DNA from: Hungateiclostridiaceae bacterium UBA1305
GTDB taxonomy: Bacteria > Bacillota > Clostridia > Acetivibrionales > DTU013
Assembly: GCA_002307275.1 (NCBI GenBank)
Contig: DBTX01000085.1
Location: forward strand, 1 to 5,721
Direction: 5' to 3'
DNA length: 5,721 nucleotides
Below the pieces are notes generated by a model. That model did no database searches and was not told the origin of the DNA. It saw only the letters and a list, made by a program, of their open reading frames with translations. Shown here one piece after another: positions 1 through 4,807 of this stretch. The translations under genes were made by a program, and so were the position numbers. Numbering within the stretch: the stretch's first letter is position 1; the number at the start of each line of letters is the position of its first letter.

Positions 1-7
1 TACTTTT

Positions 8-58
8 GGGGACATTCCTCATACTACAGAGAACTTCTCCCTGCTGAGGTGTGTCCCC
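8..58. repeat. Imperfect inverted repeat, REP/MITE-like unit at window edge
   Basis: Arms GGGGACA (8-14) and TGTCCCC (52-58) are perfect inverted repeats. They continue inward, after a two-base interruption, with CCTCA (17-21) and TGAGG (45-49), giving a 14-position stem with one wobble and one mismatch around a 23-base loop. The loop contains GAGA/TCTC arms. There is no T-tract on the minus strand, so it makes a poor terminator for the gene ending at 111. GGGGACA...TGTCCCC hairpins of this kind are often dispersed repeats or ends of small transposon-derived units; that identity is inference because only one copy is visible and the element touches the window edge. Confidence 0.5.
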
Positions 59-110
59 TTACATTATTATTTCCAGCTGTAATCCTTATGTTCAAATGTT
101 GTGAAATATG

Positions 111-800
111 TCATGTCCCATTCTGTTTCCCATATGCGGGACAAATCTTCACACAAATTCCGCAGACAGAGCCTCTGCCGATATACTTGAAATTTTTTAT
201 CATATAATCGCTGCAGGCTTTGGGATCCACAAGCTCTTCACGTGTGATGCCAGCCTTCCATTCCCTCCCTGTGAGTGCCATCGCCGGGCACGCATCAACA
301 CATCTTCTGCAGGAAAGACAGCCGGATTTCTGCACAAGTTCGGCAGAAGGAAGTTCCATATCCGTCAGTATGGTGGCAAGCCTCACCCTTGGCCCATATA
401 CATCATGAATAAACAGCCCATTCTTTCCTATCCGTCCCAATCCAGCCAATACGGCGGCAGTTTTATGCGGGAAAATACCCATATATGGACCTGCAGCATC
501 GTTAACCGTCTGGGATGCCGGTACCGCAACAGCATTAAAGCCCTTCTGCTGTATGAACAAAAGGCCTCGAAACGTTATCTGGTCCAGCAAGGTATTGGCA
601 GATCTGTAATGATGGAAATAGGTGAAAGTCGGTTTGTCGGAAATCTCGTCCAGAATAGCATCGGATAACCGTAACCCCACTGAGACTGCGAAATGGAGTT
701 TGCTGAAGCTGCCTTCTGCTTTACCTTCAACATTCGCGAAGCCGACAAAGGTAGCGCCCATATCTTTCAGCAGTCTTGCCAGTTCTTCATGATTCTGCAT
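111..800 (-). CDS. 4Fe-4S double-cluster protein, QueG-like (COG1600-related), short form
   Basis: A 229-residue cytoplasmic iron-sulfur protein. It has exactly eight cysteines: the CxxCxxCxxxCP ferredoxin motif C161, C164, C167, C171, then C196, and the second motif C213, C216, C220 followed by Pro. That is the number needed for two [4Fe-4S] clusters. The segment AGLGRIGKNG (119-128) matches the conserved AGLGxIGKN motif of epoxyqueuosine reductase, a cobalamin enzyme of tRNA queuosine synthesis. However, the protein is much shorter than QueG (about 370-380 residues), ends right after the second cluster, and lacks the DSxPxxE-type segment with the catalytic Asp expected before AGLG (here IFPHKTAAVLAGLG). 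It is therefore probably a related electron-transfer or reductase protein of unknown substrate. The start at 800 is supported by AGGAG at 808-812, seven bases upstream. It is divergent from the DUF4364 gene. Confidence 0.88.
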   Translation of the reverse strand: MQNHEELARLLKDMGATFVGFANVEGKAEGSFSKLHFAVSVGLRLSDAILDEISDKPTFTYFHHYRSANTLLDQITFRGLLFIQQKGFNAVAVPASQTVNDAAGPYMGIFPHKTAAVLAGLGRIGKNGLFIHDVYGPRVRLATILTDMELPSAELVQKSGCLSCRRCVDACPAMALTGREWKAGITREELVDPKACSDYMIKNFKYIGRGSVCGICVKICPAYGKQNGT

Positions 801-828
801 GATGTGTCTCCTGTTTTATTTATAAATA

Positions 829-837
829 ATAATACCA
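829..837 (-). promoter_or_regulatory. Extended -10 promoter candidate for the Fe-S protein gene
   Basis: On the minus strand TGGTATTAT reads as an extended -10 (TGn followed by TATTAT, 829-834). It lies about 17 bases upstream of the AGGAG ribosome binding site. The -35 position is weak (GTTAAA at 851-856 with a 16-base spacer). The same 11-mer TGTGGTATTAT occurs upstream of the lipoprotein gene. It is inferred from sequence match only. Confidence 0.45.
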
Positions 838-843
838 CATCAG

Positions 844-873
844 AAGACATTTTAACCACATATATGCTAAAAT
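844..873 (+). promoter_or_regulatory. Sigma-A-type promoter candidate for the DUF4364 gene
   Basis: AAGACA (844-849) as -35, an 18-base spacer, and TAAAAT (868-873) as -10 preceded by TGC, an extended -10. The predicted start near 880 leaves a leader of about 55 bases before the ATG at 935. The -35 abuts the weak -35 of the divergent promoter (851-856), so the two polymerases could not easily bind together. Confidence 0.45.
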
Positions 874-934
874 AGGATAGGGTCGATAGATAAGGAAACC
901 AGGCTGTACATACCTGAAGAACCGGAGGACATGG

Positions 935-1537
935 ATGAATTCGCTGGGCAGCAATAAAGAGATCGTTCAAAACAAGCTGATTATCATGTATATCGTCGAC
1001 AGGCTGAACATTCCTGTCAGTAATAATGCCATAACAAGGCTGGTACTTGAGACCCGCCTGATGAATTACTTCATATTCCAGCAATGCTTCAATGAACTCC
1101 ATGAGGGCAAGCTTCTGCTGCTTTTTCCAGTACGCATGGGCGAGCAGCCGGCAAAGTCAACGACCAACCCCGAAGCGAACAGCCCGCAAAACACAAAAAA
1201 TTCAAACGGTTACATGCTTTCCGACACAGGGAAAAACACACTTCAATACTTTCTGAATCTTATTCCACCGGGCATAAAAAACCAGCTGGATAAAACGATA
1301 ACCGGCTCACGCAGCGGAATACAGCATGATTCTCTGGTTACAGCCGATTTTACTCCTGAGAGTGAAAATAATTATTCTGTGGTGTGCAAAATTGATGAAA
1401 AGGGCTTTCCTCTAATAGAATTGAAGGCTGCCGCAGGTTCAAAAAAAGAGGCCCGTGCAGTCTGTGAAAATTGGAAAAAGCATTCTACAGAAATCTATGG
1501 TGAAATAATGGAGTCATTGATTAAAAAAAGAGATTAA
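935..1537 (+). CDS. DUF4364 family protein, putative winged-helix transcriptional regulator
   Basis: A 200-residue protein recognised as DUF4364, a clostridial family predicted to bind DNA. The N-terminal third (NKLIIMYIVDRLNIPVSN... at 13-30, MNYFIFQQCFNEL at 43-55) matches the family's winged-helix start, and the C-terminal part (NNYSVV at 145-150, ARAVCENWKKHSTEIYGEIM at 173-192) matches its conserved end. Between them, residues about 66-92 form a Pro/Asn/Ser/Thr-rich stretch where a short wing hairpin is expected, so the protein is longer than the usual 170-180 residues. The start at 935 is chosen because GGAGG at 924-928 sits six bases upstream; the ATG at 931 runs into a stop after eight codons. 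Target genes are unknown. It could control itself and the divergent Fe-S gene. It converges on the lipoprotein gene. Confidence 0.85.
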   Translation: MNSLGSNKEIVQNKLIIMYIVDRLNIPVSNNAITRLVLETRLMNYFIFQQCFNELHEGKLLLLFPVRMGEQPAKSTTNPEANSPQNTKNSNGYMLSDTGKNTLQYFLNLIPPGIKNQLDKTITGSRSGIQHDSLVTADFTPESENNYSVVCKIDEKGFPLIELKAAAGSKKEARAVCENWKKHSTEIYGEIMESLIKKRD

Positions 1538-1542
1538 TATTG

Positions 1543-1746
1543 TCACTTCATTTTGATTTTAGGGAATACGCCTTTGTAAGCCTTCTTTGTCTTATTATAC
1601 GACATTTTTCCGTTTTTCTTGGAGTCCTGCACGAATTTCTTAAGGGCATCGGTATTCAGTGTCGTCTTTTTCGATGAACTGCCACATGAAGCAATCGTAA
1701 ATGCAATTACCAGAGCGAGAGCAATCGCCATTATTTTTCTCAACAT
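1543..1746 (-). CDS. Small lysine-rich lipoprotein, function unknown
   Basis: Starting at 1746 gives 67 residues: MLRK, a hydrophobic segment (5-19), and a lipobox I-A-S-C with the lipidated Cys at 21, followed by GSSSKK. This is a textbook type II signal peptide, so the product should be exported and anchored to the outer face of the membrane. The mature part is only 47 residues with 14 lysines and two aspartates, hence strongly basic. No family is recognised. An upstream in-frame ATG at 1782 would add 12 residues before the signal peptide. The start at 1746 is preferred because GAGGGGGGAG (1751-1760) lies just upstream and the signal peptide then begins at Met-1. The basic surface might bind teichoic acids, anionic lipid or nucleic acid; this is only inference. 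Its 3' end faces the DUF4364 gene with a 5-base gap. Confidence 0.8.
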   Translation of the reverse strand: MLRKIMAIALALVIAFTIASCGSSSKKTTLNTDALKKFVQDSKKNGKMSYNKTKKAYKGVFPKIKMK

Positions 1747-1790
1747 ATGTCTCCCCCCTCTAAAAAATACTTTCATGAACATCTACTTAC

Positions 1791-1799
1791 ATAATACCA
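1791..1799 (-). promoter_or_regulatory. Extended -10 promoter candidate for the lipoprotein gene
   Basis: The minus strand reads TGGTATTAT, an extended -10, about 30 bases upstream of the ribosome binding site. No good -35 is present; a T7 run lies at 1811-1817 where a -35 would partly fall. The surrounding TGTGGTATTAT (1791-1801) is identical to the sequence upstream of the Fe-S protein gene. The location also supports the start at 1746, because transcription would begin near 1784. Confidence 0.45.
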
Positions 1800-1849
1800 C
1801 AATTTCCAACAAAAAAATACCATGGATAAATCAATTGAATTCAGGGTGC

Positions 1850-1868
1850 GGACACGCAATGCGCGCCC
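1850..1868 (-). repeat. REP-like palindromic hairpin in the 1747-2069 intergenic region
   Basis: GGACACGC (1850-1857), AAT, GCGCGCCC (1861-1868). Read on the minus strand this is GGGCGCGC-ATT-GCGTGTCC, a fully paired 8-bp hairpin using two G-U wobbles; on the plus strand the same positions are A-C mismatches. It is a GC-rich island inside an AT-rich gap of 323 bases between the lipoprotein start and the first coat gene. The flanking GTAGGGGC-type sequence resembles dispersed REP-like palindromes. It lies upstream of the lipoprotein -10, so it is not a terminator for that gene. REP identity is inference from a single copy. Confidence 0.4.
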
Positions 1869-2006
1869 CTACAGAATACCTGTTTCCATTTTTCAAAAAC
1901 ATTTATGCGCAATATCAAGCCACCACACAATCAGCATTTTATTTTCACCCCTGAATAATTACGACTATTAAAGATCAGGAGAGATGATGTAAATAATATT
2001 CTTTGC

Positions 2007-2036
2007 TGAATATTTATTGAGTGAATGAAAATAATA
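2007..2036 (+). promoter_or_regulatory. Candidate forespore (sigma-G/F-type) promoter for the coat genes
   Basis: TGAATA (2007-2012), a 17-base spacer, then AATAATA (2030-2036). This closely matches the sigma-G pattern TGMATA-N17/18-CATAMTA, differing at one base. The -10 ends 33 bases before the ATG at 2070. The region is AT-rich, so chance matches are likely. The call rests mainly on the sporulation nature of the genes downstream. A sigma-K or sigma-E pattern was not evident. Confidence 0.35.
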
Positions 2037-2069
2037 ACTGTGAAAAAAAGTCGAAGGGAGAAGAATTTC

Positions 2070-2255
2070 ATGTCACAGTTGAATCAACAGGAACTTCAAA
2101 ATTTAAGACATCTGATCGGCGCTCATGACACTGCATTTCAGAAAATGACAACCTATGCACAGCAGTGCACTGATCCGCAAGCAAAGGCATATTTTTCAAA
2201 ATCTGCCCAGGATGCCCAGAGAACAAAGCAGCAATTGCTGTCATTCTTAAGTTAG
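2070..2255 (+). CDS. Small CotF-like spore coat protein
   Basis: A 61-residue, wholly helical-looking soluble protein: SQLNQQELQNLRHLIGAHDTAFQKMTTYAQQC, then CTDPQAKAYFSKSAQDAQRTKQQLLSFL. The pattern of two antiparallel helices with a conserved Asp-Pro turn (35-36) is that of short clostridial coat proteins that resemble half of a ferritin-like or CotF bundle. It is presumably made in sporulation and packed into the coat; its exact role is not known. An upstream in-frame ATG at 2025 would add 15 basic residues. The start at 2070 is preferred because AAGGGAG (2054-2060) precedes it by nine bases and the conserved region begins MSQLNQQEL. The next coat gene follows after 11 bases and is probably co-transcribed. 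Confidence 0.8.
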   Translation: MSQLNQQELQNLRHLIGAHDTAFQKMTTYAQQCTDPQAKAYFSKSAQDAQRTKQQLLSFLS

Positions 2256-2266
2256 AGGAGGATTTT

Positions 2267-2512
2267 ATGGACGACAAGATCATGGTAAATGACGCACTGG
2301 CCTCGGTAAAAAGCAGTTTGACAACCTATGCAAATGTCATTTCCGAGTGTGCCAATTCTGAGCTCAGAACAACGATCCAGCAGATCAGGAACAACTGCGA
2401 AGCATCCCAGTATGAACTCTTTACGCTGGCTCAATCAAAAGGTTATTACAAACCTGCCATTATGGCTGCGAGTCAGGATGTCCAGCAGGTAAAAACACAA
2501 TTGGGCAGTTAA
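2267..2512 (+). CDS. CotF family spore coat protein
   Basis: An 81-residue protein recognised as the CotF family of spore coat proteins. The hallmark stretches are MVNDALASVKSSLTTYANVI (6-25), the ECANSELRTTIQQIRN helix (27-42), and the C-terminal AQSKGYYKPAIMAASQDVQ (55-73) with its GYYKPA motif. It should fold as a small helical bundle and be deposited in the spore coat. AGGAGG at 2256-2261 lies five bases before the ATG and overlaps the end of the preceding gene's stop region, making this a tight two-gene operon. Together the two products resemble the paired small coat proteins common in Clostridia. A hairpin terminator follows at 2567-2611. Confidence 0.9.
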   Translation: MDDKIMVNDALASVKSSLTTYANVISECANSELRTTIQQIRNNCEASQYELFTLAQSKGYYKPAIMAASQDVQQVKTQLGS

Positions 2513-2566
2513 GCTGCAGTATCTGATGATTCAATGCAGATGATCATGTAATAATTGTGAATTTCA

Positions 2567-2611
2567 AACAAGAGCTGCCCGCTGGTATATTCCCAGTTGG
2601 CAGTTCTTGTT
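2567..2611 (+). terminator. Long hairpin, terminator of the coat operon, possibly bidirectional
   Basis: The left arm AACAAGAGCTGCC (2567-2579) pairs with GGCAGTTCTTGTT (2599-2611) over 13 positions with one G-U wobble. A second stem CTGG/CCAG (2582-2585 with 2593-2596) caps it with a 7-base loop. It starts 54 bases after the second coat gene. The 3' tail is only moderately T-rich on either strand (TTGTTATAA on plus, TTGTTTGAAATT on minus), so efficiency is uncertain. The position between two convergent units suits a bidirectional terminator. Confidence 0.65.
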
Positions 2612-2649
2612 ATAACGTATCGGATTAAAATAAAATTTTTCGATTGCAG

Positions 2650-2777
2650 AAAAAAATTTGCACCCAGCTGTGTTTCAACGAGGCTGGTCGCAAGCTAAGC
2701 TTGCTGCTCGCCCATGCATCCGGGGCGGGGGACATCTTTCGCCTCATTAAATACTTCGTCTGCCCAGGTGTGGGCAA
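2650..2777 (-). ncRNA. Candidate structured RNA downstream of yhbY
   Basis: On the minus strand, nine bases after the yhbY stop, a run of nested inverted repeats appears. First is TGCCCA-CACC-TGGGCA (2761-2776). Then AATGAGGC (2741-2748) pairs with GCCTCGTT (2677-2684) in an 8-bp stem with one G-U wobble that is a mismatch on the other strand. Inside it are two hairpins: CGCCC/GGGCG (2709-2713 with 2723-2727) and GCAAGC-TTA-GCTTGC (about 2690-2704). After it comes GCTGGGTGCAAA and a T7 tract (2650-2656 complement). The possible pairing TTGC/GCAA (2774-2777 with 2658-2661) would close the whole element just before the T-tract. The region is more GC-rich than the gaps around it and has no plausible protein. 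It could be a 3' UTR element, an independent small RNA or a known clostridial RNA family (raiA is one to test). No dedicated promoter was identified. Confidence 0.45.
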
Positions 2778-2785
2778 CCTGAATG

Positions 2786-3076
2786 CTATGGCAGAATGAT
2801 TTCCTTATGTTTTTGGGATTCCTTGTACAAAACGAATTTACTGCCAATTATCTGCACTACTTCAGCCCCGGTTCGACCTGCAATATCCTCGCAGATTTCT
2901 TTGACGCTTTCGTCTGCATTTTTCAGAACTGTTGCTTTTATAAGTTCCCTGGCCTCAAGTGCATCATCAAACTGCTTAATAAGATTACTCCCAATACCGC
3001 CCTTGCCAACCTGAAAAATAGGTTCCATGGTATTCGCCAGACTTCTGAGATGACTTCTTTGCTTACTGTTAAGCAT
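2786..3076 (-). CDS. yhbY: YhbY, CRM-domain RNA-binding protein of 50S assembly
   Basis: A 96-residue protein that is essentially one CRS1/YhbY (CRM) domain. It begins LNSKQRSHLRSLAN (2-15), which is typical of the family, carries the RNA-binding loop VGKGGIGSN (23-31) between the first helices and strand, then FDDALEARELIK (36-47) and GAEVVQIIGSKFVLYKES (70-87). In E. coli and Bacillus relatives YhbY binds pre-50S particles and helps 23S rRNA maturation. The length is normal. AGGAAGGG (3083-3090) lies six bases before the ATG and overlaps the obgE stop codon, and the gap between the two genes is 13 bases. Translation and transcription are therefore probably coupled to obgE, which acts on the same particle. 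Confidence 0.95.
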   Translation of the reverse strand: MLNSKQRSHLRSLANTMEPIFQVGKGGIGSNLIKQFDDALEARELIKATVLKNADESVKEICEDIAGRTGAEVVQIIGSKFVLYKESQKHKEIILP

Positions 3077-3089
3077 ATATGACCCTTCC

Positions 3090-4364
3090 TTATTTTAAAT
3101 ATTCAAACTCTATATCGTAAATTTTAACTGTATCACCCTCAGTGATTCCAAGCTTCTCCAGTGCATCAATAACACCCTTTGACTTGAGGGAACGCTGAAA
3201 ATACTGAATCGACTCAAATACTTCAAAATTGGTGGAGCCTACGACCTTTCTCACCCAATTGCCTTCAATAATATAGGTGTTGCCTTCCCTGCGCACCTTG
3301 AATGGTTGTTCTTCTCCTGCAGTATAAACAACCTCTTCCTCAATATCTGCAGTCAATATGACCTCTGGCAGTTCGTCAAGCATGGAGCCCACATAAAACA
3401 TAAGTTCTTTAACGCCCTTATTGGTGGCGGCGGAAATCGGGAAAACCTTATATCCCTTTTCTTCAACCGCTTTCCGGAAGCTTTCGAGATTCTCCCTGCC
3501 CTCCGGCAGATCCACCTTATTCGCCGCAACGATCTGAGGTCTCTCTGCAAGCTTCGGATTGTACTGCTTCAGTTCGGAGTTTATGGTTTCAAAGTCGCTT
3601 AGAGGATCACGTCCATCGACAGCTGCAACATCGACAACATGTAAAAGTAATCTTGTTCTTTCAACATGCCTGAGGAAATCATGTCCGAGGCCTACACCTT
3701 CATGCGCCCCTTCGATAAGACCGGGGATATCGGCAAGCACAAAGCTGCTGCCCTTGTCAAGGCTAACCACTCCGAGGTTCGGTTCCAGCGTCGTGAAAGG
3801 GTAATCCGCTATCTTGGGATTGGCTGCGGAAACGATGGATAGGATTGTTGATTTGCCCGCGTTTGGAAACCCTACCAACCCTACATCTGCAATAACCTTC
3901 AGTTCCAGTTCCACATGAAATTCTTCGCCCAGATTGCCTGCACGCGCAAAGCTTGGAACCTGCCTTGTAGGAGTGGCAAAATGCTGATTTCCTGCACCGC
4001 CCTTCCCACCCTTCGCAATGACCAGCCGCTGGTCAGGTTTGGTCATATCGGCAAGAATATGTTTTGTGTTTTCATCCCTGACAATTGTTCCAGGGGGTAC
4101 TTTAATCACAAGCTCCTTGCCGGCTTTCCCGGAGCAATTACCCGCTCCTCCGTGCTCGCCAGGTTCTGCTGCATATTTTCTTTTATATTTAAAATCAATC
4201 AAGGTTCTCAGCCCGTCGTCAACAAGAAGCACAACATCTCCCCCCTTGCCGCCGTCTCCACCGTCAGGCCCTCCGGCAGAAATATATTTCTCCCTGTGGA
4301 AGGAAACTTTTCCGTTGCCGCCGTCTCCTGCTTTTATATGTATTTTCGCTTGATCTATGAACAT
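3090..4364 (-). CDS. obgE: Obg family GTPase (ObgE/CgtA)
   Basis: A 424-residue essential GTPase that binds the 50S subunit, checks late ribosome assembly and, in Bacillus, links to the stress response and sporulation. The domains are in order. A Gly-rich Obg fold occupies about 1-157 (KAGDGGNGKVSFHREK, GGPDGGDGGKGGDV, GGKGGAGN). The G domain follows with G1 GFPNAGKS (165-172), G2 Thr191/192 in DYPFTTLEPNLG, G3 DIPGLIEG (212-219), G4 NKVD (282-285) and G5 SAA (311-313). A C-terminal OCT domain spans about 347-424 (FKVRREGNTYIIEG, YDIEFEYLK). All nucleotide-binding motifs are intact. An in-frame ATG at 4427 would add 21 residues with no Obg similarity. The start at 4364 fits the universal MFIDQAKI N-terminus and has AAGGAG at 4370-4375, five bases upstream. 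It probably has its own promoter behind the rpmA terminator. Confidence 0.98.
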   Translation of the reverse strand: MFIDQAKIHIKAGDGGNGKVSFHREKYISAGGPDGGDGGKGGDVVLLVDDGLRTLIDFKYKRKYAAEPGEHGGAGNCSGKAGKELVIKVPPGTIVRDENTKHILADMTKPDQRLVIAKGGKGGAGNQHFATPTRQVPSFARAGNLGEEFHVELELKVIADVGLVGFPNAGKSTILSIVSAANPKIADYPFTTLEPNLGVVSLDKGSSFVLADIPGLIEGAHEGVGLGHDFLRHVERTRLLLHVVDVAAVDGRDPLSDFETINSELKQYNPKLAERPQIVAANKVDLPEGRENLESFRKAVEEKGYKVFPISAATNKGVKELMFYVGSMLDELPEVILTADIEEEVVYTAGEEQPFKVRREGNTYIIEGNWVRKVVGSTNFEVFESIQYFQRSLKSKGVIDALEKLGITEGDTVKIYDIEFEYLK

Positions 4365-4403
4365 ATTTACTCCTTCTTTGTGTACTACCATGGGAAGATC
4401 TCC

Positions 4404-4418
4404 GGGGCGTCGAGCCCC
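4404..4418 (-). other. GC-rich hairpin in the obgE 5' leader
   Basis: GGGGC (4404-4408) and GCCCC (4414-4418) form a perfect 5-bp stem with a 5-base loop. It sits between the predicted obgE promoter and the ribosome binding site (4370-4375), about 29 bases upstream of the latter. No T-tract follows on the minus strand, so it is not an intrinsic terminator. It may stabilise the leader or be incidental. Confidence 0.35.
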
Positions 4419-4428
4419 ACATAACACG

Positions 4429-4456
4429 ATTCTGCCAAATTCGCCTGCTTAGTCAA
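4429..4456 (-). promoter_or_regulatory. Sigma-A-type promoter candidate for obgE-yhbY
   Basis: The minus strand reads TTGACT (4451-4456) as -35, a 16-base spacer, and CAGAAT (4429-4434) as -10, which matches TATAAT at four of six positions. The predicted leader is about 58 bases. It lies directly downstream of the rpmA terminator, where a new promoter is needed if that terminator is efficient. A small hairpin (ATTTGC-TTC-GCAAAT, 4457-4471) abuts the upstream side of the -35. Confidence 0.45.
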
Positions 4457-4481
4457 ATTTGCTTCGCAAATGACCAGTGGT

Positions 4482-4509
4482 AAAAAAAATCCCGGCAGTT
4501 GCGCCGGGA
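4482..4509 (-). terminator. Intrinsic terminator after rpmA
   Basis: The minus strand reads TCCCGGC (4503-4509), loop GCAACT, GCCGGGA (4490-4496), then a T8 tract (4482-4489). This is a 7-bp GC-rich stem with an immediate U-run, and it starts 15 bases after the rpmA stop. An A-rich stretch on the other side (TTATTTTTT on plus) means it could also act in the opposite direction. It should end most rplU-prp-rpmA transcripts and reduce read-through into obgE. Confidence 0.9.
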
Positions 4510-4524
4510 CTTATTTTTTGCTTA

Positions 4525-4803
4525 TTAGACTATATCTATACTAACTTGTTTTTTGTCCTTGCCCAATCTACCAAACTTAACCTTGCCTTCAGCCAGAGCA
4601 AAAAGGGTGTCATCCTTGCCTATTCCTACATTATCACCAGGATGAATCTTTGTACCTCTCTGTCTAACAAGTATATTGCCAGCCAGTACATACTGCCCAT
4701 CGGCCCTCTTGACGCCGAGTCTTTGTGCCGTACTGTCACGGCCGTTTCTAGAGCTGCCGACTCCCTTTTTGTGAGCGAACAGCTGGAGATTAATTTTAAT
4801 CAT
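4525..4803 (-). CDS. rpmA: 50S ribosomal protein L27 with Firmicutes-type cleavable extension
   Basis: A 92-residue L27, a 50S protein whose N-terminus reaches the peptidyl-transferase centre. It begins MIKINLQLFA, the conserved extension removed by the protease Prp in Firmicutes, followed by HKKGVGSSRNGRDS (11-24), the start of ordinary L27. Cleavage before Ala-10 would give a mature AHKKGVG N-terminus like that of Gram-negative L27. The remainder (GVKRADGQYVLAGNILVRQRGTKIHPG at 30-56, FALAEGKVKF at 68-77) is typical. The start at 4803 has AGGAGGTG at 4811-4818, seven bases upstream and inside the last codons of prp, which ends four bases before this start. Protease and substrate are thus adjacent and in one operon. 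An intrinsic terminator follows. Confidence 0.98.
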   Translation of the reverse strand: MIKINLQLFAHKKGVGSSRNGRDSTAQRLGVKRADGQYVLAGNILVRQRGTKIHPGDNVGIGKDDTLFALAEGKVKFGRLGKDKKQVSIDIV

Positions 4804-4807
4804 CAGA

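Noticed and set aside
108..668. Plus-strand open frame of 186 codons
   Set aside because: Antisense shadow of the Fe-S protein gene, which has clear motifs and a good ribosome binding site; the plus frame has no recognisable protein.
767..1102. Minus-strand open frame of 111 codons crossing the divergent promoter region
   Set aside because: It overlaps the Fe-S gene in another frame and lies antisense to the conserved start of the DUF4364 protein; no family similarity.
1619..1954. Plus-strand open frame antisense to the lipoprotein
   Set aside because: The lipoprotein has a clear signal peptide and ribosome binding site; this frame has neither.
2650..2687. Classic terminator formed by CCAGC/GCTGG (2664-2668, 2683-2687) and the T7 tract
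   Set aside because: The stem is only 5 bp with a long loop, and seven bases separate it from the T-tract, so it does not meet the usual pattern alone; it is kept only as part of the RNA candidate.
2630..2750. Short minus-strand reading frame beginning MRRKMSPAPD
   Set aside because: No ribosome binding site, and the stretch is better explained by nested inverted repeats of a possible RNA.
3915..4424. Plus-strand open frames antisense to obgE
   Set aside because: ObgE is complete with all GTPase motifs; the antisense frames reflect its glycine-rich codons and show no conserved protein.
4365..4427. Upstream extension of ObgE by 21 codons
   Set aside because: The added residues have no Obg similarity, include the leader hairpin and predicted transcription start region, and the AAGGAG at 4370-4375 fits the start at 4364.
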